Origin: Ctena decussata
Taxonomy: Eukaryota; Mollusca; Bivalvia; Lucinida; Lucinidae
Assembly (NCBI GenBank): GCA_963989385.1
Contig: OZ022510.1
Span: forward strand, 35,965,448 to 36,029,447
Length of the DNA stretch: 64,000 bases
Direction of reading: 5' to 3'
The notes beneath the pieces were generated by a model. That model did no database searches. It was not told the DNA's origin and saw only the letters and a list, made by a program, of their open reading frames with translations. The position numbers and the translations under genes are program-made. Below are positions 1 to 10,446 of this stretch, in pieces; position 1 is the stretch's first letter, and every line of letters starts with the position of its first letter.

Positions 1-56
1 AATATGACAGACAGTCTCTGCAGGAGGCGAAAAATAGCGGAATCGATTATACCCTG
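1..56. repeat. Truncated end of a foldback element (same family as 23494-23934)
   Basis: The first 56 bases match the right-hand inverted end of the foldback element at 23494-23934: a CAGTCTCTGCAGGA-like stretch followed by AGCGGAATCGATTATACCCTG. The rest of this copy lies outside the window. Confidence 0.75.
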
Positions 57-909
57 TGTTGTTTAATAAGATTTAATTGTTGTCTTTTTAATATATCTGT
101 TTCTTAAGCTCTTAACAATTTATTAAAAAAAAAGCACCAAAAACGAAAACAGTTAAATTTGCAAAACAGCACATAGGTTCAGATGAGCCGCCTCCGGGTC
201 TACACAGTTTTTGAATTTCCAATACCATGTACATGTAGCTTGGACGAAATGTTTATTAAAATTTTGTAGACGTAAATTTTGTTGTCTGCAATTGTTGGCC
301 GCCTTTAAGTTTAATAAAAGCTAGAAATATGTACTATTATAAATGTTGAAACAGACAGCGTTTTAAATACTGTGTAAAATGAGAAATGAAATCAGAGACT
401 ATTCTAGTAAATTAAATCTTTTCAAATAAATTCTGAAAAGAATTGAAACGCCGGAAAACATTTCAGCCTTATATGTAGCGATTCTATCGGAATGCTAGTA
501 CAATTAACCTCTTTAGATTTAACAATACAGGTCTATTACCCGTGAGCCATCGCCATTTAAACATTGCTTTGAAATTGAAATGGATCGAAAATAGTATCTA
601 ATATAAAATTAGATATAAAATATACTCGGGAACCGATGCAATAAAATTTCAAATTCCACTTCCCCATCCACAAGATCAAATGGGAAAAGAACACAAAATT
701 ACGTGGTCAGTAGTATTAAATGTCAGGCAATACAAGTGGAATGCTTAACCCCTAAATGCCTAGATGCGGCGTCTGATCAGGCCTACACTGTTTGTAACAG
801 GAATTTCTGAAGAAAAATATATAATTAGATTCAAACCAGATACCCCTTTTAATAGAAATTAACCCATCCAAACCAGTGAGGTGGAAGAGACTACTAGGTT
901 AAGTTTCGG
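57..909. other. Non-coding stretch with no recognised gene
   Basis: No long ORF and no supported exon were seen. A degenerate hairpin-type repeat with a GATGAGCCGCCTC core (about 150-215) is related to the hairpin at 8963-9014. The missing first exon of the claudin-like gene could be here or upstream of the window; I could not identify it. Confidence 0.5.
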
Positions 910-1116
910 GGGCCGTATTCATAAAACGACTTAAGTGGTTGCTATGCTGTTGCTAAGGCTACATTTCTATGTTGGAGATTCCCTACAACTACGAAATTTT
1001 CTCTGGAGGAACAGTTCCTCCAGAACAAATTTTGTAGTTGTAGGGAATCTCCATCATAGAGATTCAGCCCTAGTAACAGCATAGCAACGACTTAAGTCAT
1101 TTTATAAATACGGCCC
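910..1116. mobile_element. Foldback MITE, family A (GGGCCGTATTCATAAAACGA ends), copy 1
   Basis: The two halves are near-perfect reverse complements. The left end starts GGGCCGTATTCATAAAACGA and the right end closes with the complement, ATAAATACGGCCC. The centre is GGAGGAACAGTTCCTCC. A second copy lies at 22657-22876. There is no coding capacity, so it must depend on an enzyme made elsewhere. Confidence 0.85.
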
Positions 1117-1219
1117 AGAGCTGTAGACTTGACTAGTGGATTTTGGCCACCCTGCCAATGAAACCCCCAAAGAAAAATTAAATGACTCTATAAAAATTTG
1201 TGCTTGTGATTCCGCATTT

Positions 1220-1455
1220 GAGCCGCGACACGAGAAAACCAACAATGTGGTTGTGCGTCCAGCGCAGACTCAGATCAGCCTGGGCATCCGCCCAGTCTGA
1301 TCAGAGTCTTCGCTGTCCGCATGGAGGTAGCTTAGACCATTAGCTACCCTTTAAGCGCTTAGCGAAGAGTTTTAGCGGACTAGGCGGATGCCCAGGCTGA
1401 TCTGAGTCTGCGCTGGGCGCACAACCACATTGTTGGTTTTCTCGTGTCGCGGCTC
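1220..1455. mobile_element. Palindromic MITE, family B (GAGCCGCGACACGAG ends), copy 1
   Basis: This 236-bp element has long inverted arms from GAGCCGCGACACGAG to its complement CTCGTGTCGCGGCTC. It is flanked on both sides by ATTT, a 4-bp target duplication. It ends 39 bp before the acceptor of the first visible claudin-like exon. At least nine further copies occur in the window. Confidence 0.9.
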
Positions 1456-1494
1456 ATTTAATAACGATATCACTGACTGTGACTTATTTTTCAG

Positions 1495-1654
1495 GTGGTG
1501 GCAGTATTGTTAGGTTTCGTTGCTATTCTGCTGATGATATTGGTGGTTGGGGCTTCCTCTTGGGTCAAGGTCAGTGTGTACAGAGAAGGATTGTGGGATA
1601 GATGTTACGTCACGGGACCGGGCAAAATCACGTGTCAGGAAGGGCAGGAGCGAT
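1495..1654 (+). CDS. Claudin/PMP22-like four-pass membrane protein, exon with TM1 and first extracellular loop
   Basis: The acceptor (pyrimidine-rich tract, then CAG) is at 1493-1494 and the donor GTAAGT begins at 1655. The 160-nt exon reads in phase 0 and leaves one base over. It encodes a hydrophobic helix (residues 1-20 of the visible part) and then loop 1, with W23, G32-L33-W34, C37 and C47. GLW-x2-C-x9-C is the exact spacing of the claudin/PMP22 signature, where the two cysteines form a disulphide. The W-to-GLW distance is shorter than in vertebrate claudins. Proteins of this family form or modulate cell junctions or membrane channels; the specific role here is unknown. The initiator Met must be in an upstream exon that I did not find. 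The exon was identified by translation and splice signals because it is too short to stand out as an ORF. Confidence 0.8.
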
Positions 1655-2041
1655 GTAAGTTGATGCTGCAATAATTCAAAGTGGAGTTGTTTTTTTTATT
1701 TATTTATCTTTATTTTTATTTTTTTCTGTCCTTTGCCATTGATGGATGGATGTTACAAAATTTAATAGATGCTCAACTCAGAGAAAGGTATACAGCGTCT
1801 AAACGTTAGTCCTTTTGACTTTGAGATAATGACTGTACAGTTGACCCTCATTATCTAAAAGTCAAAGAAACTAAAACTTTAGTTTGACATATCAGAGGTT
1901 TGAGATAACAAGAGTTGAAATGTTAAGAATTATAAGGAATGTTTCTAAACTTTGCATAAATTTATTTAAACATAAGAGGCAACTTTGAGATGGACGGACG
2001 CACAGTGCCAGGAGTGTGCAACTATGGATACGTTCCGCTGA

Positions 2042-2149
2042 CCCAGCAGGCACGCGACGTTGAAATGACGTCATATTGACGTCGATGCGACATAATGACG
2101 TCGCATCGACGTCAGTATGACGTCATTTCGACGTTATGTGCCCACTGGG
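2042..2149. mobile_element. CCCAG..GGCAC foldback repeat with TGACGTCA sites, copy 1
   Basis: The short inverted ends are CCCAGCAGGCAC and GTGCCCACTGGG. Between them is palindromic sequence built on GACGTC, including two exact TGACGTCA motifs. Related copies are at 9907-10000, 10219-10446, 18045-18292, 61985-62085 and 62645-62758. It lies in the first visible intron of the claudin-like gene. Confidence 0.7.
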
Positions 2150-2361
2150 GAGCCTCCTGGGGACGTTGTGAGCATCGAAACAACAACAACAACAGGATAC
2201 TTTGAGATAATAGTGCTTGAAAAACGAGTCAGCTGAAAATCAAATAAATCAAATTAAAGAAAAACTAAAAAGGTCGGAGAAGTCTCGGAGTGGCCAAGGT
2301 CGTGAATCTTCTCTAGCTTTCAGTTTAGTTGCTTATTCAACCATTCCATACTCAACCTTAA

Positions 2362-3204
2362 GGTGGTGATTTATGGCAAATGTAAAAATCTGCATAAAAC
2401 CATAAAAAAGTAACGTATCTCCCTGAAAATTAGCAGACTTCTTATTTTTGTTGTTCTTTACAGTTTAGAATACAAAATAGGCGTACATGCTGCTTAAAAA
2501 GTGTTTTTATAAGGAAAGATCAAAGGGTAATTTTCTGCGAATAAAACTGAAAAAATAATATCGTTATTGAAAATTTACATAGTGCTGAAGGTGCATTATT
2601 GCATAATGAAGAGCGTCCTAGCAATTATTTATTCCAACTTTTTCTCAAATTATAATGTAGACCAGATGAAAACGGTAGCTTTTTCTCAAATGTTCAACCA
2701 TGTACACTATATTATTAAATATAGGGTAGGCAAGCATACCTATGTTAACACCTACAATATAAATAATACATTACTGACATGATCAGTGGTGTGTAGATGA
2801 AATTGTTTAACCTTGTTAAAATAGTTTCACCTGTCTCACCTGTGTGTTTTGACAAAAAATTTTGGACACATACTGCATCTTTTTTCATCTGCTCAGCCTG
2901 ATAATGTGTGAAAGAGTTTGAAAAAATAATTGCTACGACGCTCTCCATTATGCAACAAGGTACTCTAAGCACTAAGTATATTTTCAATAATGATATTATT
3001 TTTTCAGATTTATTCGCAGAAAATTACCCTTTGATCTTCTCTTATAAAAACACTTTTTAACATTAACAAATGCTGCATTTTGGGATTCTAAATTATGAGA
3101 AACAACATAAAGAAGGCATTTGCTAAGTTTTGGAAAGATCAGTGTTATTTTGAGTATTTTATGCAGATTTTTGTCTTTGTCCCAAATCAGTGATTATCAC
3201 CACC
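2362..3204. mobile_element. Long-arm foldback element flanked by TTAA, copy 1
   Basis: This 843-bp element begins GGTGGTGATT and ends with the complement AATCAGTGATTATCACCACC. TTAA is at both borders (2358-2361 and 3205-3208). The arms are roughly 400 bp and imperfect, and there is no transposase. TTAA borders are typical of piggyBac-type integration, but they could also be part of the inverted ends. A related copy is at 57124-57942. Confidence 0.75.
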
Positions 3205-3319
3205 TTAAGTGTCTGAAACTGTTGAAATGGTCGCTGCAACTAAAATCAGTCACACATCGGCACATATATACGCAGGGACAGTTGATACAATCCTACAAAG
3301 CATGCTGATAAATAGCAGT

Positions 3320-3374
3320 CGGAACACCGCTCGGCCAATTCCGTGATTCACGGAATGGGTCAAGCGGTGTTCCG
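3320..3374. repeat. Short hairpin
   Basis: The inverted arms are CGGAACACCGCT and AGCGGTGTTCCG. An inner stem, ATTCCGTG/CACGGAAT, sits around the centre. Confidence 0.7.
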
Positions 3375-4892
3375 ATTGGCTGTTAAGATGAATTGGTTCA
3401 CTTTGCGGGGAGAGTATTTCTGTCATCTTTATTTTTGCCTCCCTTCTCAGTGATGGGTCAGTTCTTGAAGGAAATGATTTTCTCTTTTAAAAACAAATTC
3501 TTTAAGAATAGACCCTTTTGTTTTGTCGCCCAGGGAAGCAGACAGGAAGTCACAAAAGTTGGCTCCCTTTTCAGCCGTGCACCCATACGGCTTGTTTCGC
3601 CGTAAATAATGCGTGCTCATCTCTCATTAGAGCTGCTTCATCGACATGGTCCCTCTGAGGCACACAAACTATATTTTATGAAAGAATGGAACAAACCTTT
3701 CACAGAATTATTTTCAAATTCTGCACTTATATTAAAAGCCCTTTTCACAGCGTTTCGATGATATCATGCGTTCCACGGAGCCACCTGGGGAACATCGTTG
3801 AAAGAACAACAACTTTTCGATGATATCAAAAAGGCTATTGTTTTTCGTATTTTCCATTCCACATCAAAGAAGTTCCTTGATATTATATTATTAACGAAAA
3901 TCTTCAGAATTCATTGCAAATGCAATCTAAAATTCCACTCTCTAATACCATGCCATACCCCATAGCTATTAACGCAGCGTAATTACCATTCAAGTTCTAA
4001 TTATTGGGACAGATGTCAGTGGGTGTGAGCAAACAGTGCAGACCCACATCAGACTGCTCCTGCACCGTTTGCCATACCATCTGCATCTTTTGGACGTATT
4101 GCTGCTTTTCAAAACCAAACTGTTCTATTTTTCGGACAATTACGGTAATTATTTTAGGTGTCCCAATTTTTAGCATATTCACGGTATGCATTGCTGTAGC
4201 GTGTCGCAAAGTGCAACTGCATTAAAACAATTCAGCAACATCAGTCTCTGCAGCTTTTAATGGCATTAAGATGCATCTTTAATTGTTCTCGCATTGTATA
4301 TTTGCTTCTTAAAAGCAGCCGGCATTGGATACCAACGAACCAAAACCTGAGCCACTGCGTAATTTGTAAATATGTAGGAACTTAAACATATCGAAATTTT
4401 ATAGCGTGCCATCCCAAATCCAGGTGGGAGAATAGCGGGGACTATGACTTTTCTCTCTGCAAAGTCCCGGTAGACGCCCTGCATTTTTGAGACAAATTTC
4501 TATATAAAACCCTGTGAAAAGCCCCCTCCCTCGGGTACTATGTTCAACAGTTCAGTTCGTTATCATTGTCCCAGTAATTTTGACAGCTAATTCTAACACA
4601 TTGCGCCTATAGAAGCAACGGAAAGTTTCCGTGTTTTATTCTGCAACAATTCACTGTCTCGGAGCGCATGAGTCTAATTGCTGACGTCACTTGCATTATT
4701 GACGTAATTTTGTCACGTTTTGAGACGTTAGACGGTGTAACGTCTCTTTTTCTTTCTAAAATCGCCATAAAAACGTACATTTACCTTGGATACAGTTAAG
4801 AATAAGGGCGGGAGCATGAACGCCCTGGCAGGAAGGTTGGGAGAGTTTTAAAAAAATAACACTTTTTCTCAGCGTCTTTTAGCGTTAGAATC
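3375..4892. other. Intron sequence with no recognised gene
   Basis: This is AT-rich sequence inside the large intron of the claudin-like gene. Short ORFs on both strands lack family motifs. A degenerate GCAAACAGTGCAGAC...GCACCGTTTGC hairpin of the small-hairpin family lies at about 4029-4076. Confidence 0.5.
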
Positions 4893-5063
4893 GAAATAGT
4901 TCAGTTCTAGCATTGAATTGTTGAGTAATAATTCACTGTTTGTCGGTCAGTTGTAAGTAGATATATCACTCGCGCTCCGCGCTCGTGATATGATGTACTT
5001 TACAACTGACCTCCAAACAGTGAATTATTACTCAACAATTCACTGCTAGAGCTGATCTATTTC
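4893..5063. mobile_element. Foldback element with long arms
   Basis: The left arm runs from GAAATAGTTCAG through TGTTGAGTAATAATTCACTG. The right arm returns as CAGTGAATTATTACTCAACA and continues to CTGATCTATTTC. The centre, ACTCGCGCTCCGCGCTCGTG, is GC-rich. There is no coding capacity. Confidence 0.75.
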
Positions 5064-5308
5064 TTAATTAAAATCACCGCTTATGCACTGCACTGCAGAG
5101 ACACAGGTAACGTAAAAACGTACTTAAGCCCCGCTGTCCCCGGCAGCCCCTCGGTCCTGGAGTAGCTTGGGCTGCAGATGACTGATGCACCAATAACTGG
5201 TCCCAGCTGAGAAAGGAGGCAAAATTGAAGATGACTGTTGCTTCCCCTGAAAGCGTACTCATTTACTTAAACCATTTAACGTAACAATCCTAGGCTCTGA
5301 GTAGAGGA

Positions 5309-5500
5309 GTCACGGTAGCTCAGTAGGTTAAGCACTAGCCTACTGATCTAGCGGTCCCAGGTTCGAGCCCCGCTGTAGGTGGAATCTTTTCAATCTTAAA
5401 CGGGGTTCCAATGTACACAACCTTCCATTATCACCTAACCATCGTCCTGATATGACTGAAATACTGTTAAAAGGGACATAAAATCGCAAGTCATCTATCC
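5309..5500 (+). mobile_element. tRNA-derived SINE, family 1, copy 1
   Basis: The head resembles a tRNA gene with an A-box-like TAGCTCAGTAGGTTAAG and a B box GGTTCGAGCCCC, the internal RNA polymerase III promoter. The body contains GATATGACTGAAATACTGTT, which is shared with the copies at 56344-56535, 18593-18755 and 62154-62360. No clear cloverleaf with a usable anticodon is present, so I call it a SINE rather than a tRNA gene. Confidence 0.75.
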
Positions 5501-5537
5501 TAGAATATGAACATGCAAAATTTACTAAGTGAAAATT

Positions 5538-5761
5538 GACCGGCGACACGACAAAATGAACAAAGTGGCATGTGCGCCAATCGAAGATTCAGATCAGCCT
5601 GGGCATCCACCCAGTTGGATCAGAGTATTCGCTGTGCGCTTAAAGGGTAGCTTAAGGTCTAAGCTAGCTCCCGACTATGATCAGAATGGGGGGATGTTGG
5701 GGTGGGGGCTAATCTGAGTCTTCGCACACGCCACTTTGTTGGTTTTGTCGTGTCGAGACTC
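5538..5761. mobile_element. Palindromic MITE, family B, copy 2 (diverged)
   Basis: It has the same arms and internal CAGATCAGCCTGGGCATCC as copy 1. The arms are mutated and a G-rich run replaces part of the right arm. It lies in the claudin-like gene's intron. Confidence 0.8.
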
Positions 5762-6284
5762 AGATGACAAGCACTGCTGATCCTGATCTGATTTAGTCTG
5801 ATATAGACTCTACCATGCTTGTTTAGGGATTTCTGTCCCAACATTCCGTGTTTACATAGTATTCCTTCAGATATATTCACGGATATATTAGACATTAGTG
5901 ATTTAACATAATTCCTTCACATATAGTATACAAAAACAGGATCTGTTAGTGCAATAAGCTTTTACGCAATAAAAACTTTGTACTGTTCCAAGTAACTATT
6001 TCTGTACGTATGAGATGCATTTACTCTCCTCAAACAACAATAAAATACGACGAAAGAAAAGCTGATTACACAGGCAATTACGTTCACTGAATCAAGAGCA
6101 AGATTGAACTCAGGTTTTCCTTCTTTTCTTCTTTGATAGCTCTTCAGGGTGCAGTAGTATCTTTTTGTTGAAACCAAATTCATAAGTCGACTTATTACAA
6201 ATTACCTGTACGCTGTAGATTTTGCTTTTGAAAAAGCGCAGTTTACCTCAAATACACGCACTACACCAACTTAACTTGGATTAA

Positions 6285-6908
6285 GCCTCGTTTACACGAT
6301 ATGTTTTCCACATAAGTTTTCTGTGCACATATGGATAACATACCGTCTAAACAGAGTTATGCACTGCTTATTCTTGCCACATGTGGAAAGCACAAGGAAT
6401 AGAACATGTTCTATCCTTATGCTTTTTTCCATAAGCTTTGGACCAATCAGAAGAGAGTTCACTGAGGTTAATTGCTTTTGCACTGAGGTTAATTGCTTTT
6501 GCAACCTCAGTAGGTATTTAAAATACTAAAATATTGATATCAGGGGTATTAGAATGTATATTTCTTGAATATTACATGTATTTTACGAAGGGGAACAACT
6601 TTTATGACTTCCCGTCTGCTTCCCTGAACGTTGAAGTCCTTTCATTTTAGGGTCTGTACTCTTATATGCTGCTTTTGCTCATAAGCATAGGCAATGAATC
6701 ACACACAAATTGGAATCATCAGCATGTCCTCAGTCTACATTTTTGTAACATAAAAGATGACAAAATTATGCAGACATTTCCAGGTAAGTGGCGGGAAAGC
6801 CTGAGAACATATGTGCTCTCTGCATATCGTATAAACACAAAACCATATGTGCTATTTTCCATATATTCTTTTTGCCACATGTGCAAAAACATATCGTGTA
6901 AACGAGGC
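6285..6908. mobile_element. TTAA-flanked inverted-repeat element (GCCTCGTTTACACGATATG ends)
   Basis: The left end GCCTCGTTTACACGATATG returns as CATATCGTGTAAACGAGGC at the right, with TTAA at 6281-6284 and 6909-6912. The element is 624 bp with no transposase. A 20-bp direct duplication (GAGGTTAATTGCTTTTGCA) lies near 6464-6502. It is consistent with a non-autonomous piggyBac-type element, distinct in sequence from 2362-3204. Confidence 0.8.
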
Positions 6909-7096
6909 TTAATAGAGTAAATTAGAGGATGAAGTTCATTTCTTTTTAGAGTGCATGAAGGAAAAACAATAGGACTATCATTTCTGAACCAATATAAAGA
7001 GACGTTTATTTACTGCTTATTAGACTGACATAATTATTTGAAAACAGCAGTTTTGTTCTGTGTATTCTTTGTGCGGGATTATTATTTTTGATAAAT

Positions 7097-7322
7097 GAGC
7101 CGCGACACGAGAAAACAAAGTGGTTGTGCGCCCAGCGCAGACTCAGATCAGCCTGGGCATCCGCCCAGTCTGATCAGAGTATTCGCTGTCCGTATGGAGA
7201 TAGCTGAGAACCTTAGCTACCCTTTTAGCGCTTAGTGAAGATCAGAGCAGGCGGATGCCCAGGCTGATCTGAGTCTGCGCTGGGCGCACAACCACTTTGC
7301 TGGTTTTCTCATGTCGCGGTTC
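7097..7322. mobile_element. Palindromic MITE, family B, copy 3
   Basis: Its 226 bp run from GAGCCGCGACACGAG to GTCGCGGTTC, with AAAT on both sides as the 4-bp target duplication. Confidence 0.88.
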
Positions 7323-8134
7323 AAATGTGCTTTATCTGAATTTTCACAGGCTGTTACACTGCGATCCGACAGCTTTTGATCTGTCTTATATACTGCTATT
7401 TTGTTTTGATATATGTTTCAAGTGACTTATTTACAGGCCCGGTTAAAAATTTCAGCCGTCGTCATTTTCTTTTATTAATCTGTTAATTTAGTCATGGAAT
7501 GGGGATAACCGCCAGAATTGACCCCATTCGCCTTAAATTATACCCAGTTGCAGAGGAGCCACAGGAAGAAAGCTCATAATTCAGGGGCGGATCAAGGAAT
7601 TCCAGATTGGCGGGTCAAATTAGCTGGGGGAGGGGTGGGGGGAGAGAAGAGGGTTCGAATTGTGCCGTTTTACCGATTTTTTTTTCTCTGAAATTCGCCA
7701 TGAAGATGAAATAATTTAGGCTGAAGAGGGGTTTCGTCTGAACCCGCCGCCCCCCGCCCCCTCCAACACCAACACCACCTCTGGATTCGCCACTGCAAAT
7801 ATACGTATTTCTCTTAATATAATATCCATATATCCGTAAATGTCCCTGATGGATCTCTTCTAGGCAACCGTAGGCTGAAAATAAGAAGCAAATAAATTCT
7901 ATAAATACTATGATGCAGTTGTCTTGTATGCAATCCTGACTAAATTTTTGCATTGCAATAGTGCGATGACAACAAATTAATTTCAGTGAAGTGTGAAAAT
8001 CTCTGCATGATAACACTGACATGCATTGATTATGGTTCGTAATTTGCATTCAAAAATAGAAGTACTAGCAATTTAAAATTGTAACTTGGCGTTCACGAAT
8101 AGGTTTAATAAGAAGACAGGACGCTTTTGAAGAA
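7323..8134. other. Intron sequence with no recognised gene
   Basis: A G-rich/C-rich low-complexity pair surrounds 7625-7790. The minus-strand ORF across it (7615-8049) is glycine- and proline-rich low complexity with no domain, so I do not call it a gene. Confidence 0.5.
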
Positions 8135-8350
8135 ATGGTCCTCACAGGCGAAGACTGGCTTTATGATGGTCCTCACAGGCGAAGACTGGCTTTATGATGG
8201 CCCTCACAGGCGAAGACTGGCTTTATGATGGTCCTCACAGGCGAAGACTGGCTTTAAGATGGTCCTCACAGGCGAAGACTGGCTTTATGATGGTCCTCAC
8301 AGGCGAAGACTGGCTTTATCATAAAGCCAGTCTTCGCCTGTGAGGACCAT
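8135..8350. repeat. Tandem array of 31-bp units ending in an inverted copy
   Basis: Six head-to-tail 31-bp units start at 8135, 8166, 8197, 8228, 8259 and 8290. Each contains CCTCACAGGCGAAGACTGGC and they are almost identical. They are followed directly by one inverted unit (8321-8350), so the last direct unit and the inverted unit form a near-perfect hairpin. Units abut without spacers, so it is not a CRISPR. Confidence 0.92.
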
Positions 8351-8573
8351 CTCTCCAAATATCCCAATTATTATCGGCGATTCCATCTTCAGTTGTGCAC
8401 CCTACACATGAGGGAATTAACCGCACATGTCAACATAAAATCGCACTGAGCAGATCATCCCATTGCATTCTAGGTATTTTTTGTCGTCTGCTGAAATTGT
8501 CGTCTGCATCAAAAATCAAGAATATTTTGACAATATTGGTCTAACTAACTCTTGTAGAAATGATGTCTAGGCA

Positions 8574-8622
8574 GCAAACAGTTTGGATCTCACGGGGCCT
8601 GATCTGGACCCAAACTGTTTGC
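8574..8622. repeat. Small hairpin (GCAAACAGTTTGG type)
   Basis: The inverted arms are GCAAACAGTTTGG and CCAAACTGTTTGC around a GGGGCCTGATC centre. It belongs to a set of small hairpins with GCAAAC/GTTTGC ends (8963-9014, 14577-14647). Confidence 0.7.
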
Positions 8623-8962
8623 CCAGATACCCCTAAAAGGGTATCCCGAATGGAATGGGTTATTTATTGGGCATATAATTTTCAAATTCAGTAAGGTATC
8701 TTGTTCATTGGTATAGTGAAATACAAGAAGAGTTTCTTTTCTGGTTCATTGTTCCCACCGACGCAGTTTCTGCTTGATTTCATCACTGCAAGTTCTGAAT
8801 GTTAAAATTGCTCATAATGCCTGGAAACATTTAATGCAAAATCATTCATAAAGGTGATGTGGTACACTTTGTGGGGAACAAAATTAATTTTTATGTCCGT
8901 CTCCCTTCTCAAGGGATCGACTCTTAACTCTTTCAGCCCCAGTGACGAAATTAGCAAAATTT

Positions 8963-9014
8963 GCAAACAGCGTAGATCCTGATGAGCCGCCTCATCAAGA
9001 TCTACGCTGTTTGC
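8963..9014. repeat. Small hairpin (GCAAACAGCGTAGATC type)
   Basis: The inverted arms are GCAAACAGCGTAGATC and GATCTACGCTGTTTGC. The short centre contains GATGAGCCGCCTCATC. Confidence 0.8.
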
Positions 9015-9906
9015 CCTATAGTCTTTCAATTCTCAATATGAGTGAGTGAACTCGGGTTTAACGTCCCACTTCTCAATATGAAATGTCTTGGACAAGACAT
9101 TTTTTTTAATTTTTGCAGACGTAAATTTTGTCGTCTGCTTTTTTGTGTTTAAAGATTTAAAGGAATGAGTTCGCACCCCGTAGACATGCTAGAGGCAAAT
9201 TCATGTTGATCTCTCTTGTGAAGGAATTTTGGCTCAAGAAAGCAAACAGGAAGCTACAAAAGTTTTTTTTTTATACCTTTGGGAAAATGGCAGAAAAACA
9301 TCAGAACAGAACAGAACAGAATTTATTCAGAGTTCCTCGTCTACAACATATTTTACATACTGATACATGTAGTCAAAAAGTGTGCGAAACACACTGTAAC
9401 GTATAATACAAAAGTACACAGAGACAGTTTTTATGCTGAGGATGGTTACATATTGTGTAAACATCGCTTACGTGAATTTAAACTTTAATCATTTTCTGTT
9501 TCTAGACACTGGTCTTTGTCACATTTTGACAGTGTGAGTGCATTTGGCGTAAAACCCAGATGATCCTTCTGTGTGAGAGCAAGTGTCATTCATAATCCTT
9601 CGAAAAAAAAAGATACGAAGTTTGAATGAAGGTAGCTTGGGGAAGTTGTTTGTCGTTTGCCCCTCAAAAATGCGATTTTTGCCTATCCCTTTGCATGCAT
9701 TCATATTTGGCTCTTTAAAGATATGTATACTAGATTACACTATAATTGCGAGACTGCGCGTGCAAAGCGAATAAGGCCGCCTCTGCTGCGCGGCTGCCAC
9801 GGATCTCCAGCCTGTACCCATTACTGAAAACTAATCGCTTTCCAAGTACATGTAACTATTATTGTGATTACCTTAACTATTAAGACACCTAAACCAATTA
9901 CTGACC
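9015..9906. other. Intron sequence with no recognised gene
   Basis: There are scattered short ORFs only. A fragment reading CTCGGGTTTAACGTCCCA at about 9050-9067 resembles the 3' end of the SINE family 2 copies. Confidence 0.45.
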
Positions 9907-10000
9907 CGTAACGTCATAAAAACGTCGTACTGACGTCGATGCGAGGCCATGACGTCGCTTCGACATCAGTCCGACGTCATACCAGCGCTGTGTAACCGAT
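9907..10000. repeat. GACGTC-rich foldback repeat, copy 2 (diverged)
   Basis: It carries the same alternating ACGTCGTACTGACGTCGATG pattern as 2042-2149 with eroded ends. It lies about 50 bp upstream of the claudin-like exon at 10049. Confidence 0.6.
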
Positions 10001-10048
10001 AGGTAGTAAGCATTCTAAAACTCTATTATTTCTGTTTTTGCCTTTCAG

Positions 10049-10198
10049 CCTGGATTTTAGCATGTCGGGCTCTCTGTGTGTTGGCCGCAGCTCTGTGTTT
10101 TGTGGCTGGAATCGTGACGTCAAGAGGTCTATGTGCGATGACGTTTAGAAAGCGTTATAGATGTTATTTTGTTGCTATGCTTATTTATTTTCTAGCAG
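10049..10198 (+). CDS. Claudin/PMP22-like protein, exon with TM2 and start of TM3
   Basis: The acceptor CCTTTCAG ends at 10048 and the donor GTAGGT begins at 10199. The leftover base from exon 1495-1654 plus the first two bases here make TCC (Ser), so the phases agree. The exon encodes TM2 (residues about 56-75, starting ILACRALCV), a basic cytosolic turn with RKRYR, and the first half of TM3 (YFVAMLIYFLA). The Arg at residue 60 sits near the start of TM2, as in claudins. A second possible donor (GTAAAT at 10203) would give a stop soon after the next junction, so it is disfavoured. GACGTC-type repeats flank the exon on both sides. Confidence 0.78.
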
Positions 10199-10218
10199 GT
10201 AGGTAAATTGAATCTTAA

Positions 10219-10446
10219 CGGACGCACAACGTTAAAACAACGTCTCGACGTTGCATCGAAGGTGATATAAAGTTGTGCATCAATACTGACGTTGCAACGA
10301 TACTGATACGACATTATTATGTTGTGTTGATGACAATACGACGTTCCGATGTTGTCGTTTTATCAATGTTGAAACGACGTTTTAACGTCGACGCTGCATC
10401 GATGGTGAAATGACACTATTTTAAGGTTGTGTGCCAACTGCAATGG
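10219..10446. repeat. Foldback repeat rich in CGTTG/GACGTT
   Basis: Repeated ACGTTGCATCGA, ACGTTGAAACGACG and complements run between GGACGCACAACG on the left and GTTGTGTGCCAACTG on the right. It is related to the CCCAG..GGCAC elements with an altered internal motif. It starts 21 bp after the claudin-like exon. Confidence 0.6.

Noticed and set aside
5309..5384. tRNA gene on the + strand
   Set aside because: The A- and B-box-like motifs are present, but the arms do not fold into a proper cloverleaf and the downstream body is shared with other SINE copies.
7615..8049. 144-residue minus-strand ORF with a glycine-rich stretch
   Set aside because: The glycine/proline runs come from G/C homopolymer tracts; no start context, domain or splice evidence.
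8135..8350. Possible CRISPR-like array of about 31-bp repeats
   Set aside because: Units abut with no spacers, the locus is eukaryotic, and one unit is inverted.
10199..10206. Alternative donor GTAAAT at 10203 for the middle claudin-like exon
   Set aside because: It shifts the next exon into a frame that stops within about 14 codons and destroys TM3.
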